A DNA stretch of 64,000 nt from Cyrtodaria siliqua (taxonomy: Eukaryota > Mollusca > Bivalvia > Adapedonta > Hiatellidae), in the NCBI GenBank assembly GCA_037043455.1, contig JAWPHD010000294.1:328501-392500 (forward strand), read 5' to 3'. The position numbers were made by a program, and so were the translations under genes. The notes below the pieces were generated by a model. That model saw only the letters and a list, made by a program, of their open reading frames with translations, searched no databases and had not been told where the DNA came from. Below are positions 26,201-34,000 of this stretch, one piece after another. Numbering within the stretch: position 1 is the stretch's first letter; each line of letters opens with the position of its first letter.

Positions 26201-28890
26201 CATTACTTAAACATTCAAAACAAGACTCTGCCAAAACAAGACTCCTCTAAAAAAGGACAACATCTGCTACCCCGATGATACTAAGAAGGCGACAATACTG
26301 AATGAACAGTTTCAGTCAGTATTTAGCCAAAGGTCACCACTGTCCCTGAAATCTCTCTGTAATATGAAGCTCCAGAATCTAAGCGATCAAGGTCTCAACT
26401 CCCCTCAGGAATGTAAGGCACAAAATAAAATGCCTGACATAGAGATAGCAACAAAGGGTATAGAAAAATTGTTAATAAACCTAAACCCTCATAAAGCTGC
26501 AGGCCCAGACCAAATAAGACCGATCTTACTGAAAAATCTCGCCAAAGAGATTTCTCCAATCATACAGAAGATTTTCCAGAAATCTGTTAAAACTGGAGAA
26601 TTACCCTTAATATGGAAAACTGCCAATGTAGCCCCGGCATATAAAAAAGGCGATAAGTCCAATGCTGCAAACTACCGTCCAATATCCCTTGCCTGTATTC
26701 TATGTAATACCCTTGAACATGTTATCGCCTCCTCCATTACGAAACATTTCACTAATATTGGAATCTTCTATGATCTCCAACATGGCTTTAGAGAAAAAAG
26801 GTCTTGTGAAACGCAGCTAACAATGCTTGTGGATGAACTGTACAAATCAGTGACCTCCAAGAAGCAAGTAGACCTTATACTACTTGACTTCAGCAAAGCA
26901 TTTGATAAAGTCAACCATGAGAAACTGCTTCTCAAACTGTCCCAATATGGAATAAGAGGGACCACCCTAACGTGGATCAGGTCATTTCTCAACAACCGCA
27001 CACAGTGTGTAGTTGTTAACGGATCCCAGTCATCAAGCATATCTGTCTCATCTGGAGTGCCCCAAGGATCCGTACTAGGCCCCCTACTGTTTCTTGCATA
27101 CATAAATGATCTTCCCTCCCAGATAAACTCTCGGGTCCGGTTATTTGCAGATGACACTGCCATATACCTTGCAATCACTCAAGAAAAACAATCACAAACA
27201 CTACAGACAGACTTATGCACTCTTGAACAGTGGGAAAAACAGTGGGACATGGAGTTTAACCCGTCAAACTGTCAAGTTATACACATCACAAGGTTAAAGA
27301 AACACATCGACACAACCTATTACTTACATAACACTAAACTTGAGTCTACCTCCTCTGCAAAATATTTAGGCCTCACTATTGCAGAGGACTTACAATGGAA
27401 CACACACATCAACAACATCACCAAAAAAGCAAATCAAACATTAGGGTTTTTAAGGAGAAACATCAAGGTACCAGTCAAAGCTCTAACCTTAAACAGTTAC
27501 GTTTTTCATAACCTGTGACTGTTATTAAAAAAACAACTAAAACTGGGATAGTAACCAGAAGCAGTTACTACCACAAAAGCATTCAAGTTTAGATGCATTC
27601 TATCTTCTGTAGAGGAATTTTCCCTGCTTGTATATAATTTTCTCCAGGTAGGGTGATTATTCAACTTTACAACCATGCAATAAAATTCTATGAGCATCGA
27701 TGAAAATCCAATGCGCAAAGCCTCTCAAGTTACCTACTGTTGTGCAATAAAATTCATTAGAAATCATTTTGTAGGCACCAACATGACAATTAGTGAACAA
27801 CAGCTAATTGGATCTTAATGAAGATGTATTTATCCTTAATAATAAGTATTCAGACATAAATAAACACTGCACATTTGGCAACTATTTCGATTTATTAGCA
27901 AATGATCTTGGTAACTGATTTAGGTTACAAATGGCTATTGGGGAAAAGTATCTGCTACTCTAAACCAAAGGGAGATAATAATTTGGCATTTTAATAACTT
28001 CCAGCAGTTATAAAACTTGTAACTGTTTAAGGTTAGAGCTCTGACTGGGTACATTCTGAAGATCTAAAGTCCATGGCCTATAAAACTCTTGTCCGCCCTC
28101 AGCTGGAGTACTGCTCAAGTATCTGGTCACCTCATACTGAGACTGCCATAAACCAGATCGAGGCCGTACAGCGCCGGGCAGCACGCTGGGCAAAACACGA
28201 CTACAGACGGACCAGTAGTGTCACTGAGATGCTCCAGTCCCTACAGTGGAGAAGACTAGACCAAAGACGTATCGACAGTCGACTCTCACTATGTTACAAG
28301 ATCACAAATGACCTGGTAGCTATCCCTCTAGAAGACTACATGACACTGACGAACAGACAATCCCGACATTCACACTCGCTTGCTTTCAAATTAATTGACG
28401 CAACCGCTGACTACTACAAATTCTCCTTTTTCCCCAGAACAGTCTTCCACTGGAATTCATTAGCTCCTGACATCCCTATATTACCCAATATAGGACAGTT
28501 CAATTCTGCAGTCAGCAGAATTGAACATATCTCACCATAAATTCAATGTTTGTTTTTATTTTTAAACCTAACATCCAAAAACTTCAATGTTTTTCTTAAA
28601 TTTCTTTTATATATATTTTAAAATACTAACAGTCTTTGTCGGTATGACGACGCATGCCTAGGTCCCCAGCAGGGGTTTGGCATTAAAGGAAGATAGATAG
28701 ATAGATAGTGAAAACAAAAAAATATGTTAAAGTATAATTTTTCATTTTGTGTATCAAGTCCCACATCATTTTTGCAATTATTCTATTTCCTCGATTGTGT
28801 GGTATAACTTTATCTAACGTTTACCTTGAAATGTTGATCTCTATAGTTGCTTATTTCTGCAGAACCTGGAGACGGTTTCAAAAGCGACAT
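3296..28890 (-). CDS. NCBP2: Nuclear cap-binding protein subunit 2 (CBP20), whole coding locus
   Basis: CBP20 is the RRM subunit of the nuclear cap-binding complex. With NCBP1 it holds the m7G cap of new RNA polymerase II transcripts and supports splicing, 3' end processing and export. The coding parts are 28825-28890, 12328-12509, 11632-11770, then either 6365-6448 or 3296-3391, giving 156 or 160 residues; human CBP20 has 156. Visible landmarks are the stacking tyrosines Tyr16 (in SNYRDQHF) and Tyr39 (in [16 protein letters not shown]), RNP1 GFCFVEYY, the cap-contact run [18 protein letters not shown], and the C-terminal GGQVRDEYR and GRGGYGK. All junctions are GT-AG and in phase (0, 2, 0). 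Intron 1 is 16.3 kb and packed with transposons. Intron 3 holds a tandem array made from exon 3. The start codon lies about 2 kb from divergently oriented PIGZ. The family assignment is recognition by eye, but the match is collinear over the full length. Confidence 0.93.
4092..5026 (+). mobile_element. Helitron/pearl-like non-autonomous element, type 2
   Basis: It starts AACAAGAGGTCAATGACC with a GGTCA/TGACC hairpin. It ends with a GGACGGACGG tract, CATAAGCTCTGCTGATC and an imperfect hairpin closing at GTCGAGCTAA. Comparison with the empty copy of repeat R at 23.8 kb shows insertion between TTC and a run of A without evident target duplication. The SINE at 4581-4890 sits inside it. The Helitron assignment is inference from the 3' hairpin and CTAA end. 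Confidence 0.75.
4581..4890 (-). mobile_element. tRNA-derived SINE (family X), full length
   Basis: On the minus strand a tRNA-like head has an A-box-like GCAGTCGGAAGCGCG and a B-box-like CCCGGGTTCAATCC. The body ends in a CAATTCAAT tail. It is flanked by perfect 12 bp target duplications AAAGTTTCATGA (4569-4580 and 4891-4902), inside a Helitron-like element. Confidence 0.88.
5237..5407. repeat. Long palindromic foldback element
   Basis: Arms of about 65 bp (from AGAAATAGAACATC to its complement GATGTTCTATTTCT) surround a GAGCCTGAAGGGCGAG centre. The mismatches are few. Confidence 0.85.
5440..5560. repeat. ~62 bp direct duplication
   Basis: Two adjacent copies share TTGCTTA..CTCT..AACGTTGCAA and CATTACAGTGATAT. 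Small local duplication with no coding content. Confidence 0.6.
5584..5850 (-). repeat. Dispersed repeat R, partial copy 3
   Basis: The minus strand resembles 23500-23660, including CTTGTTTCAGCCAAAGG and a short conserved translation, [15 protein letters not shown]. The sequence is degenerate. Confidence 0.5.
5850..6247 (+). repeat. Helitron/pearl-like fragment with two ~140 bp core units
   Basis: Two units share CATGTAAAGTTT/CCTGTAAAGTTT, ACAA.TGG.TGAAAACTGTG and GGAG. It ends near a small GCCCCC..GGTGG hairpin. It lies directly beside NCBP2 exon 4A. Confidence 0.5.
6365..6448 (-). CDS. NCBP2: NCBP2 terminal exon 4A
   Basis: After a TTTTCTATAG acceptor (6449-6450) the minus strand reads [20 protein letters not shown], then TVKLKPN and a TAG stop at 6367-6365: 27 residues in the phase needed after exon 3. 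This matches the human C-terminus VRDEYRQDYDAGRGGYGK. It is the terminal exon nearest to exon 3. A second exon of the same kind lies 3 kb further on (3296-3391). Which is used, or whether both are, cannot be told from DNA alone. Confidence 0.88.
   Translation of the reverse strand: MRDEYRTDYDEGRGGYGKIVTVKLKPN
6450..7370. other. NCBP2 intron 3 sequence between exon 4A and the Helitron-like array
   Basis: Apart from the SINE at 7077-7220 I see nothing in this stretch: no exon, RNA gene or further repeat. Confidence 0.5.
7077..7220 (-). mobile_element. tRNA-derived SINE (family Y), truncated
   Basis: The reverse complement of the family Y body is clear: TTTGTTTGTATGGTGTTTTA, GTGGTGGAGGCAGACCACCC, and GTACACCTCCCTCCATCC. 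Confidence 0.75.
7372..9693 (+). mobile_element. Helitron/pearl-like element, type 1, with ~148 bp core array
   Basis: The 5' end is AACAAGAGGCCCAAGAGGGC (GGCCC/GGGCC hairpin) followed by GCTCTACTGGC. The 3' end is a GGACGGACGACGG tract, CATCCCATAAGCTCTGCTGG and a terminal hairpin closing GCCAGTAGAGCTAA. Between them are about 14 units of roughly 148 bp, each with GTGTACACAAGG, TTGACCTAGTGACCTAG, GTGACCCATTTTC and ATATGGCCTCTAGA. ORFs on the minus strand here are repeats of the unit, not genes. It lies in NCBP2 intron 3. Confidence 0.85.
9789..11631 (-). repeat. 104 bp minisatellite made of NCBP2 exon 3 plus its splice donor
   Basis: About 18 units lie immediately 3' of true exon 3. Fourteen start at exact 104 bp steps from 9789 to 11141; one is partial (near 11231) and three follow at 11316, 11418 and 11522. 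Read on the minus strand, each unit is 31 codons of exon 3, from GGTACC to GGACAG, followed by the donor GTGAGTGTGAT. Most units read [20 protein letters not shown] then KQYD, stop, GRSGGQ. So Asp114 (human numbering) is Gly and Arg127 is TGA. The units nearest exon 3 are most like it, and the most distal unit (9789-9892) lacks the stop (CGA). Since 104 is not a multiple of 3, the array could not be read as extra protein repeats. Confidence 0.93.
11632..11770 (-). CDS. NCBP2: NCBP2 coding exon 3 (second half of RRM and cap-contact loop)
   Basis: The acceptor CCAGAAAAAAG precedes 11770 and the donor CAG|GTGAGT follows 11632. The 139 bp encode [19 protein letters not shown], then [16 protein letters not shown], then [11 protein letters not shown]. 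The Arg, Asp, Trp and Asp of RCDWD match human residues 112-116 that contact the cap, and the Arg-Gln-Tyr-Gly-Arg stretch is intact. Its last 93 bp are the parent of the 104 bp tandem array that lies immediately downstream on the minus strand. This copy is the only one with an upstream acceptor and the whole 5' half of the exon, so it is taken as the functional one. Confidence 0.92.
11780..12320. other. NCBP2 intron 2
   Basis: The intron runs from the exon 2 donor at 12327 to the exon 3 acceptor at 11771. It is AT-rich. I see no repeat or other gene in it. Confidence 0.7.
12328..12509 (-). CDS. NCBP2: NCBP2 coding exon 2 (first half of RRM)
   Basis: The exon spans 182 bp: 60 codons plus two bases. 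It starts after a TATTTTCAG acceptor (12510-12511) and ends before a GTATCC donor at 12327. The translation runs from [11 protein letters not shown] through RNP2 ([20 protein letters not shown]) to RNP1 (KTPCGFCFV). The final GA joins the first A of exon 3 to make the Glu of FVEYY. No stop or frame break is present. Confidence 0.93.
12711..13612 (+). mobile_element. Helitron/pearl-like element, type 1 (core variant with ~150 bp units)
   Basis: It starts AAGAGGCCCAACAGGGCCTG then GCTCTACTGGC, and ends GGACGGACGAC, CATCCCATAAGCTCTGCTGG and GGCCAGTACAGCT. About five core units share CAACTAGGCTTG.TACTGATCA, AAATCTGGC and CCTTTAAAGGGCCATAA. It lies in NCBP2 intron 1. Confidence 0.8.
13622..13922 (+). 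mobile_element. Helitron/pearl-like element, type 1, 3'-truncated
   Basis: The 5' hairpin end AGAGGCCCAAGAGGGCCTGT and GCTCTACTGGC are present, then about 250 bp of core. No terminal 3' hairpin is seen before the next element begins. Confidence 0.65.
13924..15384 (+). mobile_element. Helitron/pearl-like element, type 1, with ~160 bp core array
   Basis: It opens AACAAGAGGCCCAAGAGGGC and closes with GGACGGACGATGG, CATCCCATAAGCTCTGCTGG and GGCAAGTAGAGCTAA. Between them are about seven units of 159-165 bp marked by CGTCTTAACGAGGCAAAATA, CAAGGGCCATAACTCC and GGCTGGTTTTCGAACTTG. A poly(A)/TC-interrupted run lies at 14199-14279. Confidence 0.83.
14199..14280. repeat. Long poly(A) tract with TC and G interruptions
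   Basis: About 80 bp, almost all A on the plus strand, lie inside a Helitron-like core array. Length is likely unstable and prone to assembly error. Confidence 0.9.
15414..16530 (+). mobile_element. Two type 4 hairpin-start elements (AACAAGAGCTGTCGGAG) and G-rich repeats
   Basis: Copies begin at 15414 and 15664 with AACAAGAGCTGTCGGAGAAC, forming a GCTGT/ACAGC hairpin. Each continues with TACCATCAGAAAACAAGGC and CTATGTGTAAGAATTGA. Four or five further ~150 bp units (15780-16510) keep CTATGTGTAAGAATT and AACAACACAGAAATATG but gain G-rich tracts and a short GT run at 16391-16405. No coding content is credible. Confidence 0.65.
16517..16945 (+). mobile_element. Two type 3 hairpin-start elements (AACAAGAAATGTCACAG)
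   Basis: Starts at 16517 and 16827 share AACAAGAAATGTCACAGTAA with a GTCAC/GTGAC hairpin, then GTGACCTTGACCTTGGAGC. Both are short and broken by A-rich sequence. Confidence 0.6.
16947..17569 (+). mobile_element. Helitron/pearl-like element, type 2, intact
   Basis: It runs from AACAAGAGGTCAATGACC to GTCGAGCTAA, about 620 bp, without the SINE seen in the 4092-5026 copy. Internal marks are GGCGGCCATCTTGAATTTCC, GTAGTTTCAGAGGAGTAGTC and the GGACAGACGG tract. Confidence 0.82.
17570..17700. repeat. A-rich low-complexity stretch
   Basis: AAAATAAAAAAAT-like sequence with an AATAATAAT run. No gene content. Confidence 0.8.
17700..17903 (+). mobile_element. Helitron/pearl-like type 1, fragment with 3' end
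   Basis: One 160 bp core unit (as in 13924-15384), then CCTTTGGCCAGTAGAGCTAA. The 5' end is missing. Confidence 0.65.
17904..19040 (+). mobile_element. Helitron/pearl-like element, type 5, with ~165 bp core array
   Basis: About four units with CTGCCCTTTGCTTGGAGGGT, CAAGGTCACTTCCACATTTG, AAGCAAAGTTTGAAAGGTCT and CATACAGTTTGTGAAAAAGT recur at 162-167 bp (about 18176, 18341, 18508, 18670). A unique end part with GGCAGCCATCTTGGATGTAG follows, then a GACGGACAACACACCATCCC end. Confidence 0.7.
19128..20563 (-). mobile_element. LINE fragment B: endonuclease and start of RT, 3'-truncated
   Basis: The minus strand carries a decayed non-LTR retrotransposon ORF. An AP-endonuclease start ([13 protein letters not shown], then [11 protein letters not shown]) lies near 20460-20330. 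The endonuclease end ([14 protein letters not shown]) is at 19845, and an RT entry block ([18 protein letters not shown] and ENYRPIS) at 19340-19145. Several frameshifts and stops separate these pieces. The RT palm is missing below 19128. It lies in the sense orientation of NCBP2 intron 1. The endonuclease and RT style suggest the CR1/jockey group. Confidence 0.8.
21470..21795. mobile_element. Insert with 155 bp palindrome inside LINE A
   Basis: The reading frame of LINE A is broken here. The arms at 21633-21790 are near-perfect reverse complements, including TCAGTGCCTTTTACTATCAA and AAAACGAAGAATGGC, around GCAGAGCC. The left part (21478-21560) has three TGACGTCA-type motifs and ACAACAACATGGCGG. 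Confidence 0.7.
22000..22517 (+). mobile_element. Helitron/pearl-like type 2 fragment inserted in LINE A
   Basis: It shares GGACCAACATCATGTCAT, GGCGGCCATCTTGAATTTCC, TAGGATCAACTAGACATCAA and AAAGATGGCCACCGGCAGCC with the other type 2 copies. Its end at 22517 abuts RT codons for [15 protein letters not shown]. Confidence 0.7.
22770..23420. other. Unassigned NCBP2 intron 1 sequence
   Basis: I see no gene or recognisable element here. Confidence 0.4.
23430..24005 (-). repeat. Dispersed repeat R, copy 2 (uninterrupted)
   Basis: The minus strand from 24000 to 23690 matches 3935-4091 plus 5027-5170 joined, which makes it the empty site for the Helitron-like insertion. The left part (23500-23660) contains an inverted relative of the right part (TTTTTAGTGGTAA, AATCGGTTGAGA), so the unit is partly palindromic. 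Family unknown. Confidence 0.65.
24010..24940. other. Unassigned sequence upstream of LINE C
   Basis: AT-rich, with no credible exon. The piece at 24870-24910 (CCTTTGGCTGAAACAAGCGC) matches part of repeat R. The 5' end of LINE C may lie within the last few hundred bases. Confidence 0.4.
24948..26250 (+). pseudogene. LINE C endonuclease part of the ORF (frameshifted)
   Basis: [20 protein letters not shown] is read in one frame up to about 25148, then [19 protein letters not shown] in the next. [10 protein letters not shown], the Asn-containing [11 protein letters not shown] and the catalytic [12 protein letters not shown] follow, the ordered motifs of an AP-type endonuclease. The frame ends at 26250 after a second frameshift near 26240, so it is not a complete ORF. 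Confidence 0.85.
26242..27471 (+). pseudogene. LINE C reverse transcriptase
   Basis: [73 protein letters not shown] and the catalytic FADDTAIYL are all intact and ordered. The thumb piece [18 protein letters not shown] follows. The frame runs into the TIR insert at NIKV and stops inside it. Confidence 0.88.
27472..28047. mobile_element. 576 bp TIR element (MITE) inserted in LINE C
   Basis: The terminal inverted repeats begin CAGTCAAAGCTCTAACCTTA and end in the complement (with TCTGACTG). They match well for about 30 bp and loosely for about 60 bp. GGTAC flanks both sides (27467-27471 and 28048-28052), and removing the insert restores an RT frame reading [20 protein letters not shown]. The boundary is ambiguous: a 5 bp GGTAC or a 3 bp GTA duplication both fit. 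It has no ORF. The superfamily is not assigned. Confidence 0.87.
28053..28540 (+). pseudogene. LINE C C-terminal block
   Basis: [35 protein letters not shown] and [16 protein letters not shown] are the typical C-terminal motifs of CR1/jockey-group LINE proteins. It is the continuation of the RT ORF beyond the TIR insert and ends in TAA. Confidence 0.88.
28825..28890 (-). CDS. NCBP2: NCBP2 coding exon 1 (start codon)
   Basis: Read on the minus strand, the ATG at 28890-28888 opens 22 codons that end in SNYRDQHFK, the N-terminal cap-stacking segment of CBP20 (human SQYRDQHFR). The exon ends in AAG followed by a GTAAAC donor at 28824, phase 0, which joins cleanly to exon 2. The first residues, MSLLKPSPG, are shorter than the human N-terminus. 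The exon is below the length that ORF finders report, so it is easily missed. It lies 16 kb from exon 2, just beyond a LINE insertion. Confidence 0.9.
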
Positions 28891-30895
28891 TTTCGAATTT
28901 TCTCACGTTTTCTCACAGCTTTCTTTCGTTTTTGGCTTTAAAAATCTGAATGATCGAGACGCACATTGGAAACGAAAACAAATTTAAACGTTTGATTAAC
29001 AGGGACGTAAACGGTGCAGGACACTTTTTCCGCAAGAAAAAATCTGGAATATTGTTATTGAATTGAAACCGTCGTTTGGTATATGCATATTCAGAATTTA
29101 ATAACGGGAAAGCATTCAAAGTTTCATTTACGTTTTAATCTTTATATCCAGATGATATTTAGACCCTAGATAAGGCCGATTTTACAAAAAACAACAACAT
29201 TGTTTAGAGTAAGTATTACCTCTTCATATTTATCCCGTCGGAAATATTATTGTCATTAATATATCAGATTTGAAAAAAATAATTATTATGACAGACTGTA
29301 ATAATGATGTATAGTTTCAGGTTATCGTAATGTTTCAAGTATATGACTGCCACAAGTGTACTGTTGTCACTTTTCTCTTGTTCCAAATAAGTGTAGGATC
29401 TCAAAATAAGAGTAATAACTCTTTCACACCTGGGTAAAATCCAGTCATCAGAACGTATATACAGTGCTCCTGTACACGTGGGTGAGATTAAAAACACTGC
29501 AGTAGTTGGTGGTTTGGTTTGTCCGTTCTATGCTGATGCCCAATAGCATTTACCCCGGCCAGTTAAAAAGTAAAGGAAATACCCCAGATTAAAATAATTT
29601 ACCTTTGATCAAGACTTATCTGAGAAATTATGACATTCAGAATTACAGGACCCTCTGTTTATTTAAAAGTTCTGTCTTGCAGTCCACATTTGGGTCTAAG
29701 AAGATCAATTGAGATCTACGAGAGACAAAACTATTGAGTTAACAGTTATTTTATCACCCTTTCGGTAATGGTACCGTTACCCGCTGAGTTAGGAAAAATT
29801 GCGTTGTTTTGTCTTAAATTTAGAATTTTTCAAATATCAGACAAAAGCATTAATTTATGCTTACAAAAGCATAATTTACACTTAAATACTTTGAAACACA
29901 TATTACCACAGCCGTCTAATAACTGTTGATCACCATTAAAGAGAAGCTTCTGGCAACAAATTTGTTTTGATTTTCGATTTTAAAATTTAAACTGCTTTAA
30001 ATTTAGAAATTTTTACACCATATTTGGGGAAAAAACAAACTTCTGCAATTGGGAATGGGTCCTTTTATCGGTAGATCTACCACATGTATTTTGCCTACAA
30101 ACTAATAATGAAGAAAAGATTGGCAACACCTCAGCAATTTGGCTTGTAAACATTTAAATTCTATGGCCCCATATGGAATAAGATAAGGAATTAAATTGAA
30201 TTGGGTTTTATGGCGCACCAACACATGAAAAGTAATATAGTAATGAGAGAAGCAAATAGATCTTTATTTTAATCAGATTGAAATGCAGATTAATGTAGGC
30301 CCAGACATGCCTTCAAGTTTGTCAAGTACATACCCTTAGCTAAATGAACTATAGTTAAATTGCAGTTTTATATCAGTTTTTTTCTGACCAGTTAAATATC
30401 AGTTAAAAACCAGTCATATTAGAGAAATGAGCTAAGTAAAACTAATAAGCATATCATTTGCATAAAAGCAGTTGTATAACCAGTTTTTACTAAAAATGCA
30501 GTTAAAATGCTGTGAAACGTCAGTGAAATTGCAGTTATTTCAGCGAAATATTTAAATGAGGTGACTAGTCTTATGATGTCACAAAAAACTGCAAAAAACT
30601 CCGATACCTATTATATACCAGTTAAATGATGTCATAAAAACTTGCATAAAAACTGTATCTAAATAAGGAAACCAGTTTCATGATGTTACAAAAAACTGAA
30701 ACAAAACTGACCTCATAATCTACAGTTTAGTATATATACAAGGGGTGATCCAAAATTACATAGACTTCTGCTATAAAATCTTTATTATTAATTAGATACC
30801 AACAGGCTTCAAACCAGTCATAATCAGTTTTTATTTGTAAAGAATAATCAGGAAAGTTTAAAAGATGTTTCTATGCTAGTGTTATTATTATTTTA
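28891..30895. promoter_or_regulatory. Intergenic region between divergent NCBP2 and PIGZ start codons
   Basis: About 2 kb separate the NCBP2 ATG (minus) from the PIGZ ATG (plus), so the promoters of both genes probably lie here. I see no clear TATA box or motif cluster. Repeats include a TGGGTTTTATGGCGCACCAA piece near 30201 and a CAGTTAAA-rich stretch at 30355-30700. The role is inferred from gene layout. Confidence 0.5.
30355..30730. repeat. CAGTTAAA-rich degenerate repeat near PIGZ start
   Basis: Short motifs ACCAGTTAAA, TGCAGTTA and AAAAACTG recur many times at irregular spacing just upstream of PIGZ exon 1. The family is not recognised. Confidence 0.4.
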
Positions 30896-31019
30896 ATGTT
30901 TATATTGAAGATGTGGCTGTGGGCTGGAATGGTGATACTGAGGCTGGGTTGGGCTGTCTGGCCACAGACGGGCTATATCCACCCAGATGAGTTCTTTCAA
31001 ACTGTCGAAGTGATAGCAG
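30896..31019 (+). CDS. PIGZ: PIGZ coding exon 1
   Basis: It encodes MFILKMWLWAGMVILRL, a first membrane segment, and PQTGYIHPDEFFQTVEVIA, the signature GT22 first luminal loop. It ends GCAG|GTAAAA in phase 1. Confidence 0.9.
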
Positions 31020-34000
31020 GTAAAATTGTCTTTCACCAACATGCAGACATTATGGAGCTATTAAGAGAGTGTTTTTGATTCCCCCAACAATCGAAGAATG
31101 GTTATAGTGTTACCCGTGTCCGTCCAGCTGTGCGACCCAAAATGTTGTCCAGACTCTGACTAGGGATGACGTAAACGTGACAATGTTATGTCGCTGGCGA
31201 ATTACGTCATTTTCATATGTTGTCTGACGTCACTTAAGCACGCAAGTTTAAGTGCTGGTTATTTAATAACTTAAATAGTCAAAGAAAACAAACAAAACAT
31301 GGTAAACAGAAGTTTCAAAACATTCGGCTAGCGACCGTAGTTATTATCACTTTGCCATCCCTCGGAAATCTTGGTAAATCCTTGCAAGAAATATAATAAT
31401 ATATAAAATGTTATGACGTTGATTTATTTTTTAACTTGTAAAACTTCATTTCACTGATTGGCATTAACCCTTAACCTGCTACATATACATAATGGACTGT
31501 TCTTTCTTTGTAATAAGACCATGCCATTTATATGACAAAGGGGTGTTTTGGTGAAAATGACTGATCAGCAGCCAGACATTGTAAACCCTGATCAGTACTA
31601 GCAGGCTGGTCTGGGTTTACAATGGACGCAAAGGCTATTATAGTCGTGCTTAGCAGGTTAAGTGTCAATAAGGACATTCACACATTTATTTTAGACTAAT
31701 TTGCGATGCCATATTTCATTCCTACAGGACTTGCATACATGTATCTGACGATACTTGGTTATTGCATATCAGATTGACCAAATACAGGTACAATCCTAAC
31801 TTCATCTGTTGTTATTATAGGAACCATGTCAGCCACTTCAGCAACTACAGACCCACTTGTTTTATATATACATGTAACAGATGTTGCCATTTGATCGTTT
31901 AAACTAACCTTTCAGGTAATGGCAAAAATACACTGCAAATCACTTATCAAAATTCTTATCGTATGCATGTTAGTTTAATGATAAACAAATCATTTATTGA
32001 GGAACTATACTTTATCTGTTGACTATTTCAGGAGATAGCTTTAATATCAGTGTTGAGAGAACGTGGGAATTTGAGCCTTCGTTTCCATTGAGAAGTATGG
32101 TACTGCCTCGGCTTATATTCTCCCCGATGTACAAGACACTTTCGATTGCTAATGAGAGTTTTCCTGACTTCCAACTCTCTGGAAATAGTGTTCTTTCAGG
32201 TCAGGACTTTATTAATATAGTTGAAATTATTTTATATTTGTAAATGTGCATTTTAACCACTTTTATGTCCCGACACTAAAGTGTGGCGGACATATAGTGT
32301 TATCACTGTCTGTCTCAGATTGTGCGATGGTGACATATTGGTAGAAAGTCCACCTCACAAGTGGAAGGTTGTGGGTCCAACCAGGTCGTACCAAAGACTT
32401 TATAAAAATGGTACTAGTAGCTCCTTCGCTTGATGCTAGCACTGGTAGCCCACTGTCAATATAATTTGACTGGATGGGGTATCATGTCATGTGTCTATGG
32501 TGTGGTATTCCGGTGTTGCAGCCCTAGTGTTGGGAATTGGTTGAAAATTCATGATCGATCATCAGAATTTTCAACCAACCGATGATCGATTAAACATGGC
32601 TTCCATAAAAGACACCAGTGTAAACCTTTTTCAGACTATAATGAAAAAGAGAAACACATTTCAAGTATGTTCTGGTCATTAAGCATTTGAATGAAACTGA
32701 CCGAACATTTATTTTAACTATAACTTGTGATACCCCTTTTAATAGAGAGATATATGATTATTTGTTGCAAAATTAAAACTTATTTCATTCTCTTGTACAT
32801 TTTAGTACAAGAGAATGAAATAAGTTATAATTCTGCAACAACTGAGTAAACTCGATCATGAAAAATTGTAATCGATTAATCAGAAAAAAGGCTTAACTGA
32901 TCGATGCTCGACCAAATTGATTTATCGGAACGGCACTATGCAGCCTTACAAAGTTAAGCATAGGGCTCTCTGCTGCAAGTGGACTCGCGTAGTGATTTGA
33001 CATGTTTACATCTATATGACACCAGTTTGTTTCTACAAAACATATAATAAGAGTAAGGCATGGTTCACGGATTCCTATGTATCTTTCTCCTCTCTCTGGG
33101 GCAGCTCTAAATAACCTATACTGTGTTGATGAGCCGTTAAACAACATTCAATTCCTACAAAACTTAAGTCAGTATGAATGACCTTTGCCTACTTTTCACA
33201 ATTGTTTAATTTACATTAAAGTTTAACTTTACAGTTTTTGTCCTTTTCACACACACACCTGGCCACGGCATTAACTTAGTGCTGGAGCATATAACTCGCA
33301 TGCAATACCCGACTAGGTCACATCTAGTGTTGTTCCGATTAATCAGTTTGATCGATCATCGATCAGTTATGCCTTTGACCTGATTAATCGATTACAGTGT
33401 TTTGTGATCAACTTTACTCGGTTGTTGAAAAGTATGGCTTATTTCATTCTCTTGTACTAAAATATACAAGAAAATAAAATGAGTCATAATTTTGCAACAA
33501 GTAATCACATATTTATAACTTATTTTTTAAAATATATGTTGGTCAGTTTCATTCAGTTCCTTTGTTACGAGAATATACTTGAAATGTGATTCTTTTCTTC
33601 ATTATAGTCTGAAAAAGGCTTACACTTGTCTTTTATAGCAGCCATGTTTAATCGATTAATGATCTATCATCGGTCAGTTAAATATTCTGATGATCGATCA
33701 TGAATTTTCAGCCGATTCCCAACACTAGTCACATCATAAAAATATTTCTAGTAGCTCTCTTGCTTAAAGTTCAATAGGTAGCGCCGTGGTGTAATGGTTA
33801 GCATTGCGGCTTAGTAACACAGGGATCGCGCGTTCAATCCCAGCCAGGACCGAATTTGGGTTAATTATCGAAATATTTCAAAAGTATTTCCTACCTTACT
33901 AGTCCTTCGGATGAGACTTTAAACCGAGTGCAATACAGCGAGGATAAACGCTTATACCCACGCTTGAAGTTCAGCGTATAAAGAGTAGTTCTAGGTCTGA

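Larger units (their letters stand above)
24948..28709 (+). mobile_element. Non-LTR retrotransposon (LINE C), near complete, inactive
   Basis: One element contains an endonuclease, RT and C-terminal block, a short 3' UTR and a GATA microsatellite tail (28685-28709). It lies antisense in NCBP2 intron 1. Damage consists of a frameshift near 25148, another near 26240 and a 576 bp TIR insertion at 27472-28047. The RT motifs ([33 protein letters not shown]) and the microsatellite tail fit the CR1/jockey superfamily; the exact clade needs a tree. Confidence 0.9.

Noticed and set aside
25108..28540. Large ORFs as host genes
   Set aside because: Ordered endonuclease and RT motifs, a microsatellite tail and frame breaks mark a LINE.
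33781..33860. tRNA-like sequence with GTGTAATGGTTA and GCGTTCAATCCC
   Set aside because: It is the head of SINE family Z, and the anticodon arm does not fold well.
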